Source: Aliarcobacter lanthieri (lineage in GTDB: Bacteria; Campylobacterota; Campylobacteria; Campylobacterales; Arcobacteraceae). Taken from it: DNA of 64,000 nt. The DNA lies in assembly GCF_013201625.1 (NCBI RefSeq), contig NZ_CP053839.1, positions 992,001 to 1,056,000 of the forward strand, in the 5' to 3' direction. Made by a program: the position numbers and the translations under genes. Below the pieces are notes generated by a model. That model was not told the DNA's origin and searched no databases. It saw only the letters and a program-made list of their open reading frames with translations. This document shows positions 53,612-63,440 of the stretch, piece by piece; positions within the stretch are counted from its first letter, which is position 1, and the number at the start of each line of letters is the position of its first letter.

Positions 53612-54961
53612 TTAAAATAGTTCAATCATCTTTGAGACTTCATCTACTGCAAAAGTTTTTAAATCTAGTTTTAAATTGATTTTTTGAGCAATTATTGCTT
53701 TTTTTATACCTTGTGCTTGAGCCTCTTTTAGTCTTAAATCAATAGAATAAACTTCTTTTATTTCTCCTGTTAGACTCACTTCACCTATAAAAACAGATTC
53801 TTTTGAAATTGGCCTATCTCTAAAACTAGATATTATTGCAGCAATTACAGCTAAATCAGCACTACTTTCTTTTATTTTTATACCTCCACTAATATTTATA
53901 AAAACATCGTAGTGATTAAAAGGTAAATCCAATTTTTTTTCTAAAAGTGCTAAAAGCATAGTTAAACGGTTTGTATCAAATCCTGTTGCACTTCTTTTTG
54001 GATTTGGAAATGTTGTTTCACAAACTAATGCTTGAACTTCCAGTATTATCGCACGACTTCCTTCCATACTTACAGTTAAACTTGATCCACTTTGAGATTT
54101 ATTTTTATCAAAAAATTTTGAAGCGATATCTTTTGCACTTATTAAGCCTTCTGATGTCATTTCAAAAATACCAATTTCACTTGTACTTCCAAATCTATTT
54201 TTAAATCCACGAAGCATTCTTAATTCACGACTTGCTTCTCCTTCAAAATATAAAACTGTATCAACCATATGTTCTAAAACTCTAGGTCCTGCAATACTTC
54301 CATCTTTTGTAATATGCCCAATAATAAACATAGCAAGATTTGATTCTTTTGCTTTTCTCATAAGTTCAAATGTTATTTCTCTAACTTGAGATACACTTCC
54401 TGGTGCTGATGTAAGATTTGAAGAATATATTGTTTGAATAGAATCAATAATACAAACTTCATAATCAATTCTAAGAAGTTCATCTAAAATTTCTTCAAGT
54501 TTTATTTCGCTTAATAAAAATAGATTTTCACTATTTGCTTCAAGTCTATTTGCTCTTAATTTTATCTGTCCTGCACTTTCTTCTCCTGAAACATAAAGAA
54601 CTTTTTTACCACTATTTGCAATGCTTCCTGCAACTTTCAATAAAAGTGTAGATTTACCAACTCCTGGACTTCCTCCTATTAAAGTAAGGCTTCCTGGAAC
54701 TATCCCTCCACCTAAAACTAAATCAAATTCATAGTTGAAAGATGAAAATCTTGTAACATCATCTTGTAAAATTTCTGTAATTGGTTTTGCTTTTGAAGTA
54801 GAACTAGAAACTTTTATAGATTGTTTTAGAATTTCTTGCTGCTCTTGATTTAATTCTATAAAGCTATCCCAAGAACCACAATTTGGACATTTACCAAGCC
54901 ATTTTGTAGATTGTTCTCCACAATGTTGACACTCAAAAAGTGTAATTTTCTTTTTTGCCAT
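53612..54961 (-). CDS. radA: DNA repair protein RadA
   Basis: This 449-aa protein has an N-terminal zinc ribbon (CQHCGEQSTKWLGKCPNCGS), an ATPase with GGSPGVGKSTL (about 91), the RadA-specific KNRFGSTSEIG (about 254), and a C-terminal Lon-like domain. It drives branch migration in recombinational repair. Confidence 0.96.
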   Translation of the reverse strand: MAKKKITLFECQHCGEQSTKWLGKCPNCGSWDSFIELNQEQQEILKQSIKVSSSTSKAKPITEILQDDVTRFSSFNYEFDLVLGGGIVPGSLTLIGGSPGVGKSTLLLKVAGSIANSGKKVLYVSGEESAGQIKLRANRLEANSENLFLLSEIKLEEILDELLRIDYEVCIIDSIQTIYSSNLTSAPGSVSQVREITFELMRKAKESNLAMFIIGHITKDGSIAGPRVLEHMVDTVLYFEGEASRELRMLRGFKNRFGSTSEIGIFEMTSEGLISAKDIASKFFDKNKSQSGSSLTVSMEGSRAIILEVQALVCETTFPNPKRSATGFDTNRLTMLLALLEKKLDLPFNHYDVFINISGGIKIKESSADLAVIAAIISSFRDRPISKESVFIGEVSLTGEIKEVYSIDLRLKEAQAQGIKKAIIAQKINLKLDLKTFAVDEVSKMIELF

Positions 54962-55077
54962 TTAAAAACCTTTTAAAATTTAATTGATTGTATCAAATTT
55001 TTTTTTATATCTATTAAAATATTTCAATTTGTAATCTTTTTTTGACTAAAATTATAAAAAACTTTCAAGGATTAAAT

Positions 55078-55638
55078 ATGATTATATATATTCATGGATT
55101 TTCAAGTTCAGGTTTTGGAAAAAAAGCTTTAGAGTTTAAGGAATATTTTCAAGATAAACTTATTCATATCTCTTTACCTACAATTCCTTTTTTAGCTATA
55201 AATAATCTTGAACAAATTATTGAAACTTTTTTAAGCCTAAATGAAAAAGTATATCTAGTAGGTTCATCTTTAGGTGGCTATTATGCTTTATATTTAGCAA
55301 ATAAGTATAATTTAAAAGCAGTTTTAATAAATCCAGCTATTAAACCTTTAAATACATTAAGTCATTATGAAGGAGTTAAATATATAAAAAATTACTATGA
55401 TAATTCAAAATTTGAGTTTACAAAAGAACATATAGAATCTTTAAAAAAATATGAAGTAACTAATTTAAAAAATCCTAAGAATATTATGACTTTGTTACAA
55501 AAAGGAGATGAAATTTTAGATTATAAAATTTCAAGAAATATATTAAAAGATACAAATATTATTATTGAAGATGGTGGAAATCATTCATTTATAAATATAA
55601 ATAGATATTTTCATATAATAGAAGATTTTTATATATAA
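55078..55638 (+). CDS. YqiA-like alpha/beta hydrolase (esterase)
   Basis: The start chosen is ATG 55078 (186 aa) because AAGG sits 8 bases upstream. The frame is open back to TTG 55042 but has no RBS there. It has HGFSSSGFGKKA at the start, the nucleophile elbow GSSLGGYYA, and the catalytic His in DGGNHSFI. The YqiA/YcfP family consists of short esterases. It is divergent from radA. Confidence 0.8.
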   Translation: MIIYIHGFSSSGFGKKALEFKEYFQDKLIHISLPTIPFLAINNLEQIIETFLSLNEKVYLVGSSLGGYYALYLANKYNLKAVLINPAIKPLNTLSHYEGVKYIKNYYDNSKFEFTKEHIESLKKYEVTNLKNPKNIMTLLQKGDEILDYKISRNILKDTNIIIEDGGNHSFININRYFHIIEDFYI

Positions 55639-55700
55639 ATTTGTTAAGTATTCATAAAACAATATATGATATAATTTATATTATTATGTTTTAGGACCAT

Positions 55701-56615
55701 TTGTTGAAAAACTTTTTTAAATTGGTAATTTTTTTTAGTATATATTTATATTCAAATGAACCAATCAAACCAATTCCATTAGAAATTAATCTTGACGTAA
55801 AAAAAGTAAATTTAGGAAAAGAACTTTTTTTTGATACATCTTTATCAAGAACAAATACCATATCTTGCCATAGTTGCCATAATTTAGAACAAGGTGGAGT
55901 TGATAATTTACAGTTTTCTTTTGGAGTTGATGGTAAAATAGGTAATATAAATACCCCAACAGTTTTTAATTCTACTTTTAATTTTGTTCAATTTTGGAAT
56001 GGAAGAGCTAAAAATTTAAAAGAACAAGTTCATGGTCCTATAACTAATCCTGTTGAAATGGATATTAGCTTTGAAGAGTTAATAGAAAAAATAAGAACTA
56101 CTAAATATGAAAATAAATTTAAAGAAATATATCAAGATGGAATTACGAAAGATAATATTTCAGATGCAATAGCTGAATATGAAAAGAGTTTAATAACACC
56201 AAATTCACCTTTTGATAAATATTTAAGGGGAGATGAAAATGCTATATCAAATAAAGCAAAAAATGGTTATAAACTTTTTAAAGAACAAGGTTGTATTGCA
56301 TGTCATCATGGAGTAAATATTGGTGGTAATTTATATTCAAAATTTGGTACTTTAATTGATATAGAAAGTGATTCAAAAGGAAGATTTGAAGTGACAAATA
56401 ATGAAATAGATAAATATTACTTTAAAGTACCAACTTTAAGAAATATTGAACTTACATTTCCATATTTACATAATGGAAGTATTGATAATTTGGAAGACAC
56501 TGTAAAATTTATGGCAAATTATCAATTAGGACAATCTTTAACACAAGATGAAATAAATAATATTGTAGCATTTCTACTATCTTTAACTGGTGAATTATAT
56601 GAAGTTAAAAAATAA
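55701..56615 (+). CDS. dihaem cytochrome c peroxidase
   Basis: This 304-aa protein starts at TTG 55701 with TTAGGA upstream. It has a signal peptide (LKNFFKLVIFFSIYLYS). Two haem sites are present: CHSCH (56-60) and CIACH (near 198-202). The CCP/MauG features NTPTVFNSTFNFVQFWNGRA and VPTLRNIELTFPYLHNGSID are seen. It reduces hydrogen peroxide in the periplasm. It is shorter than usual CCPs (about 330-340). Its end overlaps the PAS-GGDEF gene. Confidence 0.9.
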   Translation: MLKNFFKLVIFFSIYLYSNEPIKPIPLEINLDVKKVNLGKELFFDTSLSRTNTISCHSCHNLEQGGVDNLQFSFGVDGKIGNINTPTVFNSTFNFVQFWNGRAKNLKEQVHGPITNPVEMDISFEELIEKIRTTKYENKFKEIYQDGITKDNISDAIAEYEKSLITPNSPFDKYLRGDENAISNKAKNGYKLFKEQGCIACHHGVNIGGNLYSKFGTLIDIESDSKGRFEVTNNEIDKYYFKVPTLRNIELTFPYLHNGSIDNLEDTVKFMANYQLGQSLTQDEINNIVAFLLSLTGELYEVKK

Positions 56616-58305
56616 AATAAAATATTTTTTAGATCCACTTTTTATTGTTCTTTTTTTATTTATTATTACTATAGGTTCATTTATATTTAATCAAAATGAT
56701 ATAGATACAAAAGTAAAACAATATAATCATTCTATTAATCTTATTTATAGAATACAAATGTTACATAATGAAGTAGAAGCATTTATTAGAAATAGTGCAA
56801 GTTTTATGAATTATGATGAAATTGTTACAAAAATTGAGCTAAATAATCAACTAATAGAAGAACTGAAGAATGAAGAACTATATACAAATTTTAAAAATAT
56901 AATAGATGATATTGATAGACAATGGAAATTGAAAATTGAAAGAGTTGAAAGATATAAATCAACAAATTCTTTAATAATTAGCCTTTCAAGTTATATTATT
57001 GAGCTTAGTAAAAAAATTAAAAGTAATTATATGCAAAATAATATTGAAGATATTTTATTGTTAGACAAATCATTAATCAATATTTTTACTATTTTTATAA
57101 ATAAAGATAATTTTAATAATATTATGGTTGATGAAAGTCTAAAAAAAATATATAATCTATATATAAAATATGATAATAAAGACTTTGAATTTTTATATAA
57201 AAGATTAGATTTATTAGTAAAATCTTTTAGTTTATTAAATAGTTTAAGATTAGAGATTAAATCTTTTAGTTTAGAAGAGAATATTAATTTAGTTACAAAT
57301 AAACTGTATATAATGAAAGATTTAGATATGAAAGAACAACAAAATCTTGCTATAGTTTTATTCTTATTATCTATACTTATTTTAATAATTTTATTTGTAG
57401 TTTATAATAATTTTTTAAAAATAAGAAAAGAGTTGAAATCTTTTAAATATGCTGTTGAAAATAGTGATAACTTAATAGTTATTACAAATGAAAATAAAGA
57501 GATTACCTATGTTAATGAAGCTTTTGAAAAAATAACAGGATATACAAAAGATGAAGTTTTAGGTAAAAATCCAAATATATTAAAATCTGGGAAAATGTCA
57601 GCAGAATATTATAAAAATATAAATAATACTATTAATAGTGGCAAAAAATGGACTGGAGAGTTTATTAATATAAATAAATTTAAAGAGGTATATTATGAAA
57701 CTGCTTCAATAACACCAATAAAGAATGATGGTGAGATAATAGGGTTTCTAGCTATAAAACTTGATGTTACTGATTATATAAAAGAGAAAGAAAAAGCTAG
57801 ATTCTTAGCTTATCATGATAGTTTAACTCATTTACCAAATAGAAGATATTTAGAGATAAAAATGGATGAATTTATAAAATCTTCTAGAAGAGAAAATAAA
57901 AAATTTGCTATTCTTTTTCTTGATTTAGATGGTTTTAAAATTGTAAATGATTCTTTAGGACATGATTATGGTGATATATTATTAAAAGAGGTTTCAAATA
58001 GATTTAAGTTATTATTAAGAGATACAGATTATGTTTTTAGAGTTGCAGGAGATGAGTTTGTTATGATTATTAACTATAAAAATGATAATGACATAGATAT
58101 AGTTTCAAGAAAAATTATTGATGCTATAAACTTAGAATTTAAAATTAAAGAAAAAATAGTAAATATTGGCTGTAGTATTGGTATATCAAAGTTTCCAGAT
58201 GATGCAAATAATTTAGATGATTTATTAAGATGTTCTGATCTTGCTATGTATCAAGCAAAAGAACAAGGTAAAAATAGATTTATATTTTATTCTAAAGAGA
58301 GTTGA
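56599..58305 (+). CDS. membrane PAS-GGDEF diguanylate cyclase
   Basis: ATG 56599 is chosen (568 aa); GTG 56590 is an alternative. It has TM1 at about 10-31, a helical periplasmic region of about 215 residues, and TM2 at about 250-272. A PAS domain at about 285-395 has VNEAFEKITGYTKDEVLGKN. A GGDEF domain at about 405-565 has the active-site variant AGDEF in FRVAGDEFVMI and LFLDLDGFKIVNDSLGHDYG. It probably makes c-di-GMP. It is coupled with the peroxidase gene, so it may respond to oxidative or redox signals. Confidence 0.9.
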   Translation: MKLKNKIKYFLDPLFIVLFLFIITIGSFIFNQNDIDTKVKQYNHSINLIYRIQMLHNEVEAFIRNSASFMNYDEIVTKIELNNQLIEELKNEELYTNFKNIIDDIDRQWKLKIERVERYKSTNSLIISLSSYIIELSKKIKSNYMQNNIEDILLLDKSLINIFTIFINKDNFNNIMVDESLKKIYNLYIKYDNKDFEFLYKRLDLLVKSFSLLNSLRLEIKSFSLEENINLVTNKLYIMKDLDMKEQQNLAIVLFLLSILILIILFVVYNNFLKIRKELKSFKYAVENSDNLIVITNENKEITYVNEAFEKITGYTKDEVLGKNPNILKSGKMSAEYYKNINNTINSGKKWTGEFININKFKEVYYETASITPIKNDGEIIGFLAIKLDVTDYIKEKEKARFLAYHDSLTHLPNRRYLEIKMDEFIKSSRRENKKFAILFLDLDGFKIVNDSLGHDYGDILLKEVSNRFKLLLRDTDYVFRVAGDEFVMIINYKNDNDIDIVSRKIIDAINLEFKIKEKIVNIGCSIGISKFPDDANNLDDLLRCSDLAMYQAKEQGKNRFIFYSKES

Positions 58306-58319
58306 ACCTTTCTTTAGAA
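58290..58319. terminator. bidirectional terminator-like hairpin
   Basis: TTCTAAAGA (58290-58298) and TCTTTAGAA (58311-58319) form a 9-bp stem with a 12-nt loop between two convergent genes. TCTATTTTC follows. It overlaps both gene ends. Confidence 0.6.
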
Positions 58320-59180
58320 GTCTATTTTCATTCTGTAATATCTAGGGAAATTAATTTTTAAATTATCTTCAATTTTTAAAGGAAAAACTTGCTCAATTGA
58401 ATTTTTTATTAAATTAAAGTAATTAGAATTACCACTAATTAAAGTTAATTGTTCATATCTTCCATCTTTTAAAATAGTAATTCTAATGCTTAGTGATTCA
58501 CCTTTTATAAAATTTGATTTATCAACATTTTTATCTATATTTGAGAGTACTTTTTTTTCAAAATTATGGAAAAAATCATCTATATTTGTAATTGAAGAAG
58601 TATGTTCTTGATCATTATCACTATTTTCATCTGTTTTTATTTCAATTAGAGGTTTTGTATTTGAAACTTCTTCTTTTTTAATATTTTCATGATTTTCCTC
58701 TTCTGTAATGATTTTTTCAGGAATATCTTCGTGTGATGTTTTACTTTCTAATTGTTCTTTTCTTTGCTCTTCTCTTTGTTTATCTAAAGAGTTAATATTT
58801 TCTTCATTAATGATACTTTGTGATTCAGAATTATTTGTATCTTCAGTTTGATTTGTAGTATTTTGTAATCTATTTTCTGATCTTTGCATATGAATACTAT
58901 TTTGAACAGGTTTTTCTGCATCTTCTACTTTTAATTCATTTGAGTTTAACTCTTGTTTATCATCTTCAAATAATTTTTCTTTGATTTCTTCATAAACAGT
59001 AATTAAAAAACTTTTTTCATTCTCTATTGTATTTGTTGATAGTGTTTGTGTAGTTGAAGTATTTATTTCTTCAACATCAGAGTTTTGTGAAAATAAGAAA
59101 AAATATATTAAATACATAATAAATAATACAATAATAACTATAATTGTATCTTCAATAAAATTCTTTGTTCTTCTTTTCAT
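58314..59180 (-). CDS. TonB-like C-terminal domain protein
   Basis: This 288-aa protein has one N-terminal membrane helix (12-31), a long disordered Glu/Asn/Ser/Thr-rich middle (about 40-200), and a C-terminal domain of about 75 residues. That domain has LSIRITILKDGRYEQLTLIS, then SGNSNYFNLIKNSIEQVFPL and YYRMKIDF, as in the TonB/TolA C-terminal fold. No ExbBD genes lie beside it. It lies 14 bases after ftsY, on the same strand. Confidence 0.75.
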   Translation of the reverse strand: MKRRTKNFIEDTIIVIIVLFIMYLIYFFLFSQNSDVEEINTSTTQTLSTNTIENEKSFLITVYEEIKEKLFEDDKQELNSNELKVEDAEKPVQNSIHMQRSENRLQNTTNQTEDTNNSESQSIINEENINSLDKQREEQRKEQLESKTSHEDIPEKIITEEENHENIKKEEVSNTKPLIEIKTDENSDNDQEHTSSITNIDDFFHNFEKKVLSNIDKNVDKSNFIKGESLSIRITILKDGRYEQLTLISGNSNYFNLIKNSIEQVFPLKIEDNLKINFPRYYRMKIDF

Positions 59181-59194
59181 ATTTTTCCCTTAAA

Positions 59195-60127
59195 TTAATC
59201 TTTTATATAAATTTCATCTAATAAACTATCAACAAAGTTATCAGGACTAAACTCTATTAAATCATCTTCTTTTTCGCCTATACCAATGTAAAAGATAGGT
59301 AATTCAAGTTGATTCGATATAGAAAATAATGCTCCACCTTTTGCTGTTCCATCAAGTTTTGTTACTATTATACCATCTATTCCAACAATTTCATTAAAAG
59401 CTTTTGCTTGAGAAATAGCACTATTTCCTTGAGTTCCATCTAAAATCATAAGTTTTTGATGTGGAGCATCATTTAATGCTTTAGAACAGACTTTTACAAT
59501 TTTTTTTAATTCATTATTTAAGTTTGTTTGAGTTTGTAGTCTTCCAGCTGTATCAATTATTACATTATCTATATTTCTAGCTATTGCAGCACTTATTGTA
59601 TCATATGCAACAGCACTTGCATCATGACCTTGTTTTGTTTTAATAATTGGAATATCAAGTTTATTTGCCCATGTAGAAAGTTGTTCTATTGCAGCGGCTC
59701 TAAATGTATCTCCTGCACCTAATATAACTGATTGATTTTCTTTTTTTAATTTAGCAGCTAATTTTGCAATTGTTGTTGTTTTACCAGCACCATTTACTCC
59801 AATGATAAGTCTTACAAATGGTTTGATTTTTTGTAAATTTACTTCTGGAGCATGTTCAAAAAGCATTACAAGTCTATGTCTTAATTGCTTCCTTGTAATC
59901 ATATCTGGTAAACCATTCATAGCTTTTTCTATTATTTCATACTCAACATCAGCTTCTATTAAAAGCTCTTCAATCTCATCAAAAGATATTTTCTCTTTTT
60001 TTTGAGGAACTACATTTTTTATTGATGAAAATGTTTTACTAAGTGCTTTTGAAAGAAAATTTTTATTTTCTTGTTCTTGTAAATTATTATTTTCTTCAGT
60101 TTTATCTTTTTTTAAGAAGCTAAACAT
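59195..60127 (-). CDS. ftsY: signal recognition particle receptor FtsY
   Basis: This 310-aa protein has a short acidic/basic N-terminal segment and an NG domain. The GTPase motifs are GVNGAGKTTTIAKLA, DTFRAAAIEQL, DTAGRLQTQTNL and TKLDGTAKGG. It docks the SRP-ribosome complex at the membrane. It is shorter than E. coli FtsY because the acidic A domain is nearly absent, as is usual in Campylobacterota. Confidence 0.95.
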   Translation of the reverse strand: MFSFLKKDKTEENNNLQEQENKNFLSKALSKTFSSIKNVVPQKKEKISFDEIEELLIEADVEYEIIEKAMNGLPDMITRKQLRHRLVMLFEHAPEVNLQKIKPFVRLIIGVNGAGKTTTIAKLAAKLKKENQSVILGAGDTFRAAAIEQLSTWANKLDIPIIKTKQGHDASAVAYDTISAAIARNIDNVIIDTAGRLQTQTNLNNELKKIVKVCSKALNDAPHQKLMILDGTQGNSAISQAKAFNEIVGIDGIIVTKLDGTAKGGALFSISNQLELPIFYIGIGEKEDDLIEFSPDNFVDSLLDEIYIKD

Positions 60128-60135
60128 CTATTATC

Positions 60136-60684
60136 CTATTTTTCTAAAAGCTTTTTTATATCTATTTCTAACATTTCATTTGGAACGATTCCTACATATT
60201 TTTGAAAAATAGTTCCATCTTTATCAACTAAAAATATAGTTGGAATTGCTTTGAGTCCACCTAATGCTTTTGCTAAATCAAAACCTTCTGGAGAGTTTGT
60301 TATTGTATAATTTATATTAAATTCACTTAAAATTTTTGAAATTTCTTCATTTGATTTAAAATCTTCTAATAATATACCTACAACTATAATATCATTTTGG
60401 TAGTCATTTTGAAGATCTACTAAATTTGGTATTTTGACTTTACAAGCAGGGCACCAAGTTGCAAAAAAATTAACCAAAATTAATTTATTATCTGAATCTT
60501 TTAAAAATAATTTATTATCTTTTAAATCAATTTCGATAGTGCTATTATCTATAGTATTTAAAGTAAATATTGTTTGATTATCATTTAAAGATGAACTATC
60601 TTCTTTTTTTTCGCCTTTTGAATCACAACCAGCAAAAAATAAAATTGAAAAAATTGAGAAAATCACTAAAGTTTTAAACTTCAT
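60136..60684 (-). CDS. TlpA/ResA-like thioredoxin lipoprotein
   Basis: This 182-aa protein has a lipoprotein signal (IFSILFFAGC, lipid Cys20). A thioredoxin fold follows, with redox motif CPAC in FFATWCPACKVKIPNL and cis-Pro region LGGLKAIPTIFLVDKDG. It probably reduces apocytochrome or other disulphides in the periplasm. It is 8 bases upstream of ftsY. Confidence 0.9.
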   Translation of the reverse strand: MKFKTLVIFSIFSILFFAGCDSKGEKKEDSSSLNDNQTIFTLNTIDNSTIEIDLKDNKLFLKDSDNKLILVNFFATWCPACKVKIPNLVDLQNDYQNDIIVVGILLEDFKSNEEISKILSEFNINYTITNSPEGFDLAKALGGLKAIPTIFLVDKDGTIFQKYVGIVPNEMLEIDIKKLLEK

Positions 60685-60743
60685 TTTAATTCCTTTAGGT
60701 AAAATTATTAACTAGGTAGAGATTTTACCTAAGTGAGGCTTAA

Positions 60744-61280
60744 ATGAACACAAATCACAAAAGTGATTTTCGAAAATTGTGTATTAAAAGATTAAAATCA
60801 ATTACGCTTTTTTCAAAGTATTATAAAAATAAGATTGTTGTTAAAAATTTAGAAAAGTTTATTTTAAAAAATGAGTTTGAAAATATACTTCTATACTTAC
60901 CTTTAGATATTGAAGTAGATATAAAGCCGTTAATTAATAGTTTAAGAAAAATAAAAAAAAATGTCTATGTTCCTTATATGTATGGTGATAGTTTTAAAAT
61001 AGTAAAATATAGGCTACCACTAAAAAAGAAGAAGTTTGGTATATTTGAGCCAAATAATTCTTTTCTCAAGCCAAATAAAATTGATGTTGCTATCGTTCCA
61101 ATTGTTGGGATTGATGCTTTAAATAAGAGGATTGGTTATGGAAAAGGGATGTATGATAGATTTTTTTATAGGTTAAAATATAAACCAATTATAGTTTTTA
61201 CACAATTAGAACTTTGTAAAAGTAAAGAGATTTTAAGTGATAATTACGATATTAAAGCAGATTTTATAATTACGGGATAG
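60744..61280 (+). CDS. 5-formyltetrahydrofolate cyclo-ligase
   Basis: This 178-aa protein has the C-terminal family motif RIGYGKGMYDRFF and the N-terminal DFRKLCIKRLKSI. It converts 5-formyl-THF to 5,10-methenyl-THF with ATP. It is divergent from the thioredoxin gene and 7 bases upstream of rny. Confidence 0.9.
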   Translation: MNTNHKSDFRKLCIKRLKSITLFSKYYKNKIVVKNLEKFILKNEFENILLYLPLDIEVDIKPLINSLRKIKKNVYVPYMYGDSFKIVKYRLPLKKKKFGIFEPNNSFLKPNKIDVAIVPIVGIDALNKRIGYGKGMYDRFFYRLKYKPIIVFTQLELCKSKEILSDNYDIKADFIITG

Positions 61281-61287
61281 GAAATAA

Positions 61288-62832
61288 ATGGAAAATATAA
61301 TAATAGCTTTAATTGCTGCTGCTCTTAGTTCAGTAATTACTATTCTTGTTACAAAGAAGATAAACAAAGCAAAATTTGAAGTCTTTATTGAACAAGCAAA
61401 AGCAAAAGCAAAGATAATAGAGCATGAAGCTGAAGTGGCTTTAAAAGATGCTCAATTAAGAGCAAAAATGGAGTGTGATAGGGAATTTAAAAGTGCTAGA
61501 AAAGAGTATGAAACAATGCTTTTTAAAATAGAGAAAAAAGAAAAAGATCTAAATGAGCATCTAGAAAATGAACTAAAACATATAAATAAAGAAAAAGAGC
61601 AAATAGAGGAAAATAATAGAAGAATTACTATATTAAAAGATGGGATTGAAGAACAAAAAAGGACTTACGAACAAAAAACTCTAGAAGCTATAAAGATACT
61701 TGAAAATGCTAGTGGATTAACTCAAATTGAAGCAAAAGAACTTATGCTTGAAAAAATTAAAGAAGATTCAAGAGCTCAAATAGCTTCAATTTTTAGAAAA
61801 AAATATAAACTTGCTGAGCAAAACTCAAAACAAGAAGTAAATAATATTTTATCACAAGCAGTTACAAGATATGCAGGAGAATTTGCAGCTGAAAGGCTTA
61901 TAAATAATATTCCTTTAAATGATGAAGAAACAAAAGGAAAAATTATAGGAAAAGAAGGGAGAAATATAAAAGCATTAGAGATGCTTTTAGGAGTGGATAT
62001 TATAATAGATGATACTCCAAATACTATTACTGTTTCTTCTTTTAATCTATATAGAAGAGCAATAGCTACAAAAACAATTCAAGAATTGCTTGAAGATGGA
62101 AGAATTCAACCTGCAAGAATTGAAGAAATTTATAAGAAAGTAAAATCAGAATTCGATAAAAACATTCAAAAAGAGGGTGAAGATGTGATTATGGAACTTG
62201 GAATAAAATCTATGCATCCAGAATTAATTAAACTTGTTGGAAGACTCAGATATAGAGCAAGTTATGGGCAAAATGCACTTGCTCATACTCTTGAAGTTGC
62301 ACATTTATCTGGTTTGATTGCTTCTCAAATGGGAGGAGATACAATATTAGCAAGAAGAGCAGGAATTATGCATGATATTGGTAAAGCTCTAACTCATGAA
62401 GCACCAGGAAGCCATGTAGATTTAGGTGCTGAAATCTGTAAAAGATATGGAGAATGTGAAACAGTAATAAATGCAATATATGCTCATCATGGACATGAAG
62501 AGCCTATAAATGTAGAGAGTGCTGCTGTTTGTGCTGCTGATGCTCTAAGTGCTGCAAGACCAGGAGCTAGAAGAGAAGTTTTAGAAAGTTTTCTAAAAAG
62601 AGTAGAGGAGGTTGAAAATATCTCTACAAGTAAAGTTGGTGTTACAAATGCATATGCAATAAATGCAGGACGTGAAGTAAGAGTAATTGTAAGTGCGGAG
62701 CTTATAAACGACGATGAAGCTATACTTCTAGCAACAGAAATAGCAAAAGATATTGAAGAAAAAGTTCAATATCCTGGAGAAATTAAAGTAAATGTTATAA
62801 GAGAATTAAGAGCTGAAAGTTATGCAAGATAA
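61288..62832 (+). CDS. rny: ribonuclease Y
   Basis: This 514-aa protein has an N-terminal membrane helix (IIIALIAAALSSVITILVT) and a long coiled coil (about 25-190). A KH domain follows with IIGKEGRNIKALE, and an HD domain with IMHDIGKALTHE and AHHGHEEP. It is a membrane-bound endoribonuclease that starts mRNA decay. It overlaps the annotated upstream limit of the rsmD frame. Confidence 0.96.
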   Translation: MENIIIALIAAALSSVITILVTKKINKAKFEVFIEQAKAKAKIIEHEAEVALKDAQLRAKMECDREFKSARKEYETMLFKIEKKEKDLNEHLENELKHINKEKEQIEENNRRITILKDGIEEQKRTYEQKTLEAIKILENASGLTQIEAKELMLEKIKEDSRAQIASIFRKKYKLAEQNSKQEVNNILSQAVTRYAGEFAAERLINNIPLNDEETKGKIIGKEGRNIKALEMLLGVDIIIDDTPNTITVSSFNLYRRAIATKTIQELLEDGRIQPARIEEIYKKVKSEFDKNIQKEGEDVIMELGIKSMHPELIKLVGRLRYRASYGQNALAHTLEVAHLSGLIASQMGGDTILARRAGIMHDIGKALTHEAPGSHVDLGAEICKRYGECETVINAIYAHHGHEEPINVESAAVCAADALSAARPGARREVLESFLKRVEEVENISTSKVGVTNAYAINAGREVRVIVSAELINDDEAILLATEIAKDIEEKVQYPGEIKVNVIRELRAESYAR

Positions 62833-62842
62833 GGGGCTTAAT

Positions 62843-63439
62843 ATGAAAAATGACAAACCAACAACAAAAATCATAGCAGGTGCTTACAAAGGAAAAGTTT
62901 TAGAGTTACCATCCCTTGATGTTACAAGGAGCTCTAAGGCTATGCTTAAAGAGTCAGTTTTTAATGTTTTACAGTTTGATATAATTGATAAAATTTTTAT
63001 AGAATCATTTGCTGGAAGTGGTTCTATAGGACTTGAAGCAATAAGTAGAGGAGCAAAAAGAGCTTATTTTATAGAACTTGATAAAAACTCATATTCAATA
63101 CTCCTTAGAAATTGTAAAAAAGTTGATATTGAAAAGTGTCAAACTATACAAGGGAATGCATTTGTTCAAACTCCACTTATTTTGGATTTTATGAAAAATT
63201 CTAAAGATGAAGTTATTTTGTATGTTGATCCACCTTTTGATTTTAGAGATGGAATGGAAGATATTTATGAAAAATCTTTTAGAATGATTGCAAATATTGA
63301 AGTTGATAATATTTTTAAAGTTATTGTAGAACATCTTTCAAGTACAGAAGTACCACAAGTTTTAGGAAAATTTAGTTTAGAAAAAACTAGAAAGTTTGGT
63401 AAAAGTTCGTTATCATATTATAGTTACACACAGAACTAA
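62843..63439 (+). CDS. rsmD: 16S rRNA (guanine-966-N2)-methyltransferase
   Basis: ATG 62843 is chosen (198 aa) because AAGGGG lies upstream. An earlier ATG at 62822 lies inside rny and has no RBS. It has KIIAGAYKGKVLELP at the start, SAM motif FAGSGSIGLEAISRGA, and catalytic DPPF in LYVDPPFDF. It methylates G966 of 16S rRNA. Confidence 0.92.
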   Translation: MKNDKPTTKIIAGAYKGKVLELPSLDVTRSSKAMLKESVFNVLQFDIIDKIFIESFAGSGSIGLEAISRGAKRAYFIELDKNSYSILLRNCKKVDIEKCQTIQGNAFVQTPLILDFMKNSKDEVILYVDPPFDFRDGMEDIYEKSFRMIANIEVDNIFKVIVEHLSSTEVPQVLGKFSLEKTRKFGKSSLSYYSYTQN

Positions 63440-63440
63440 A

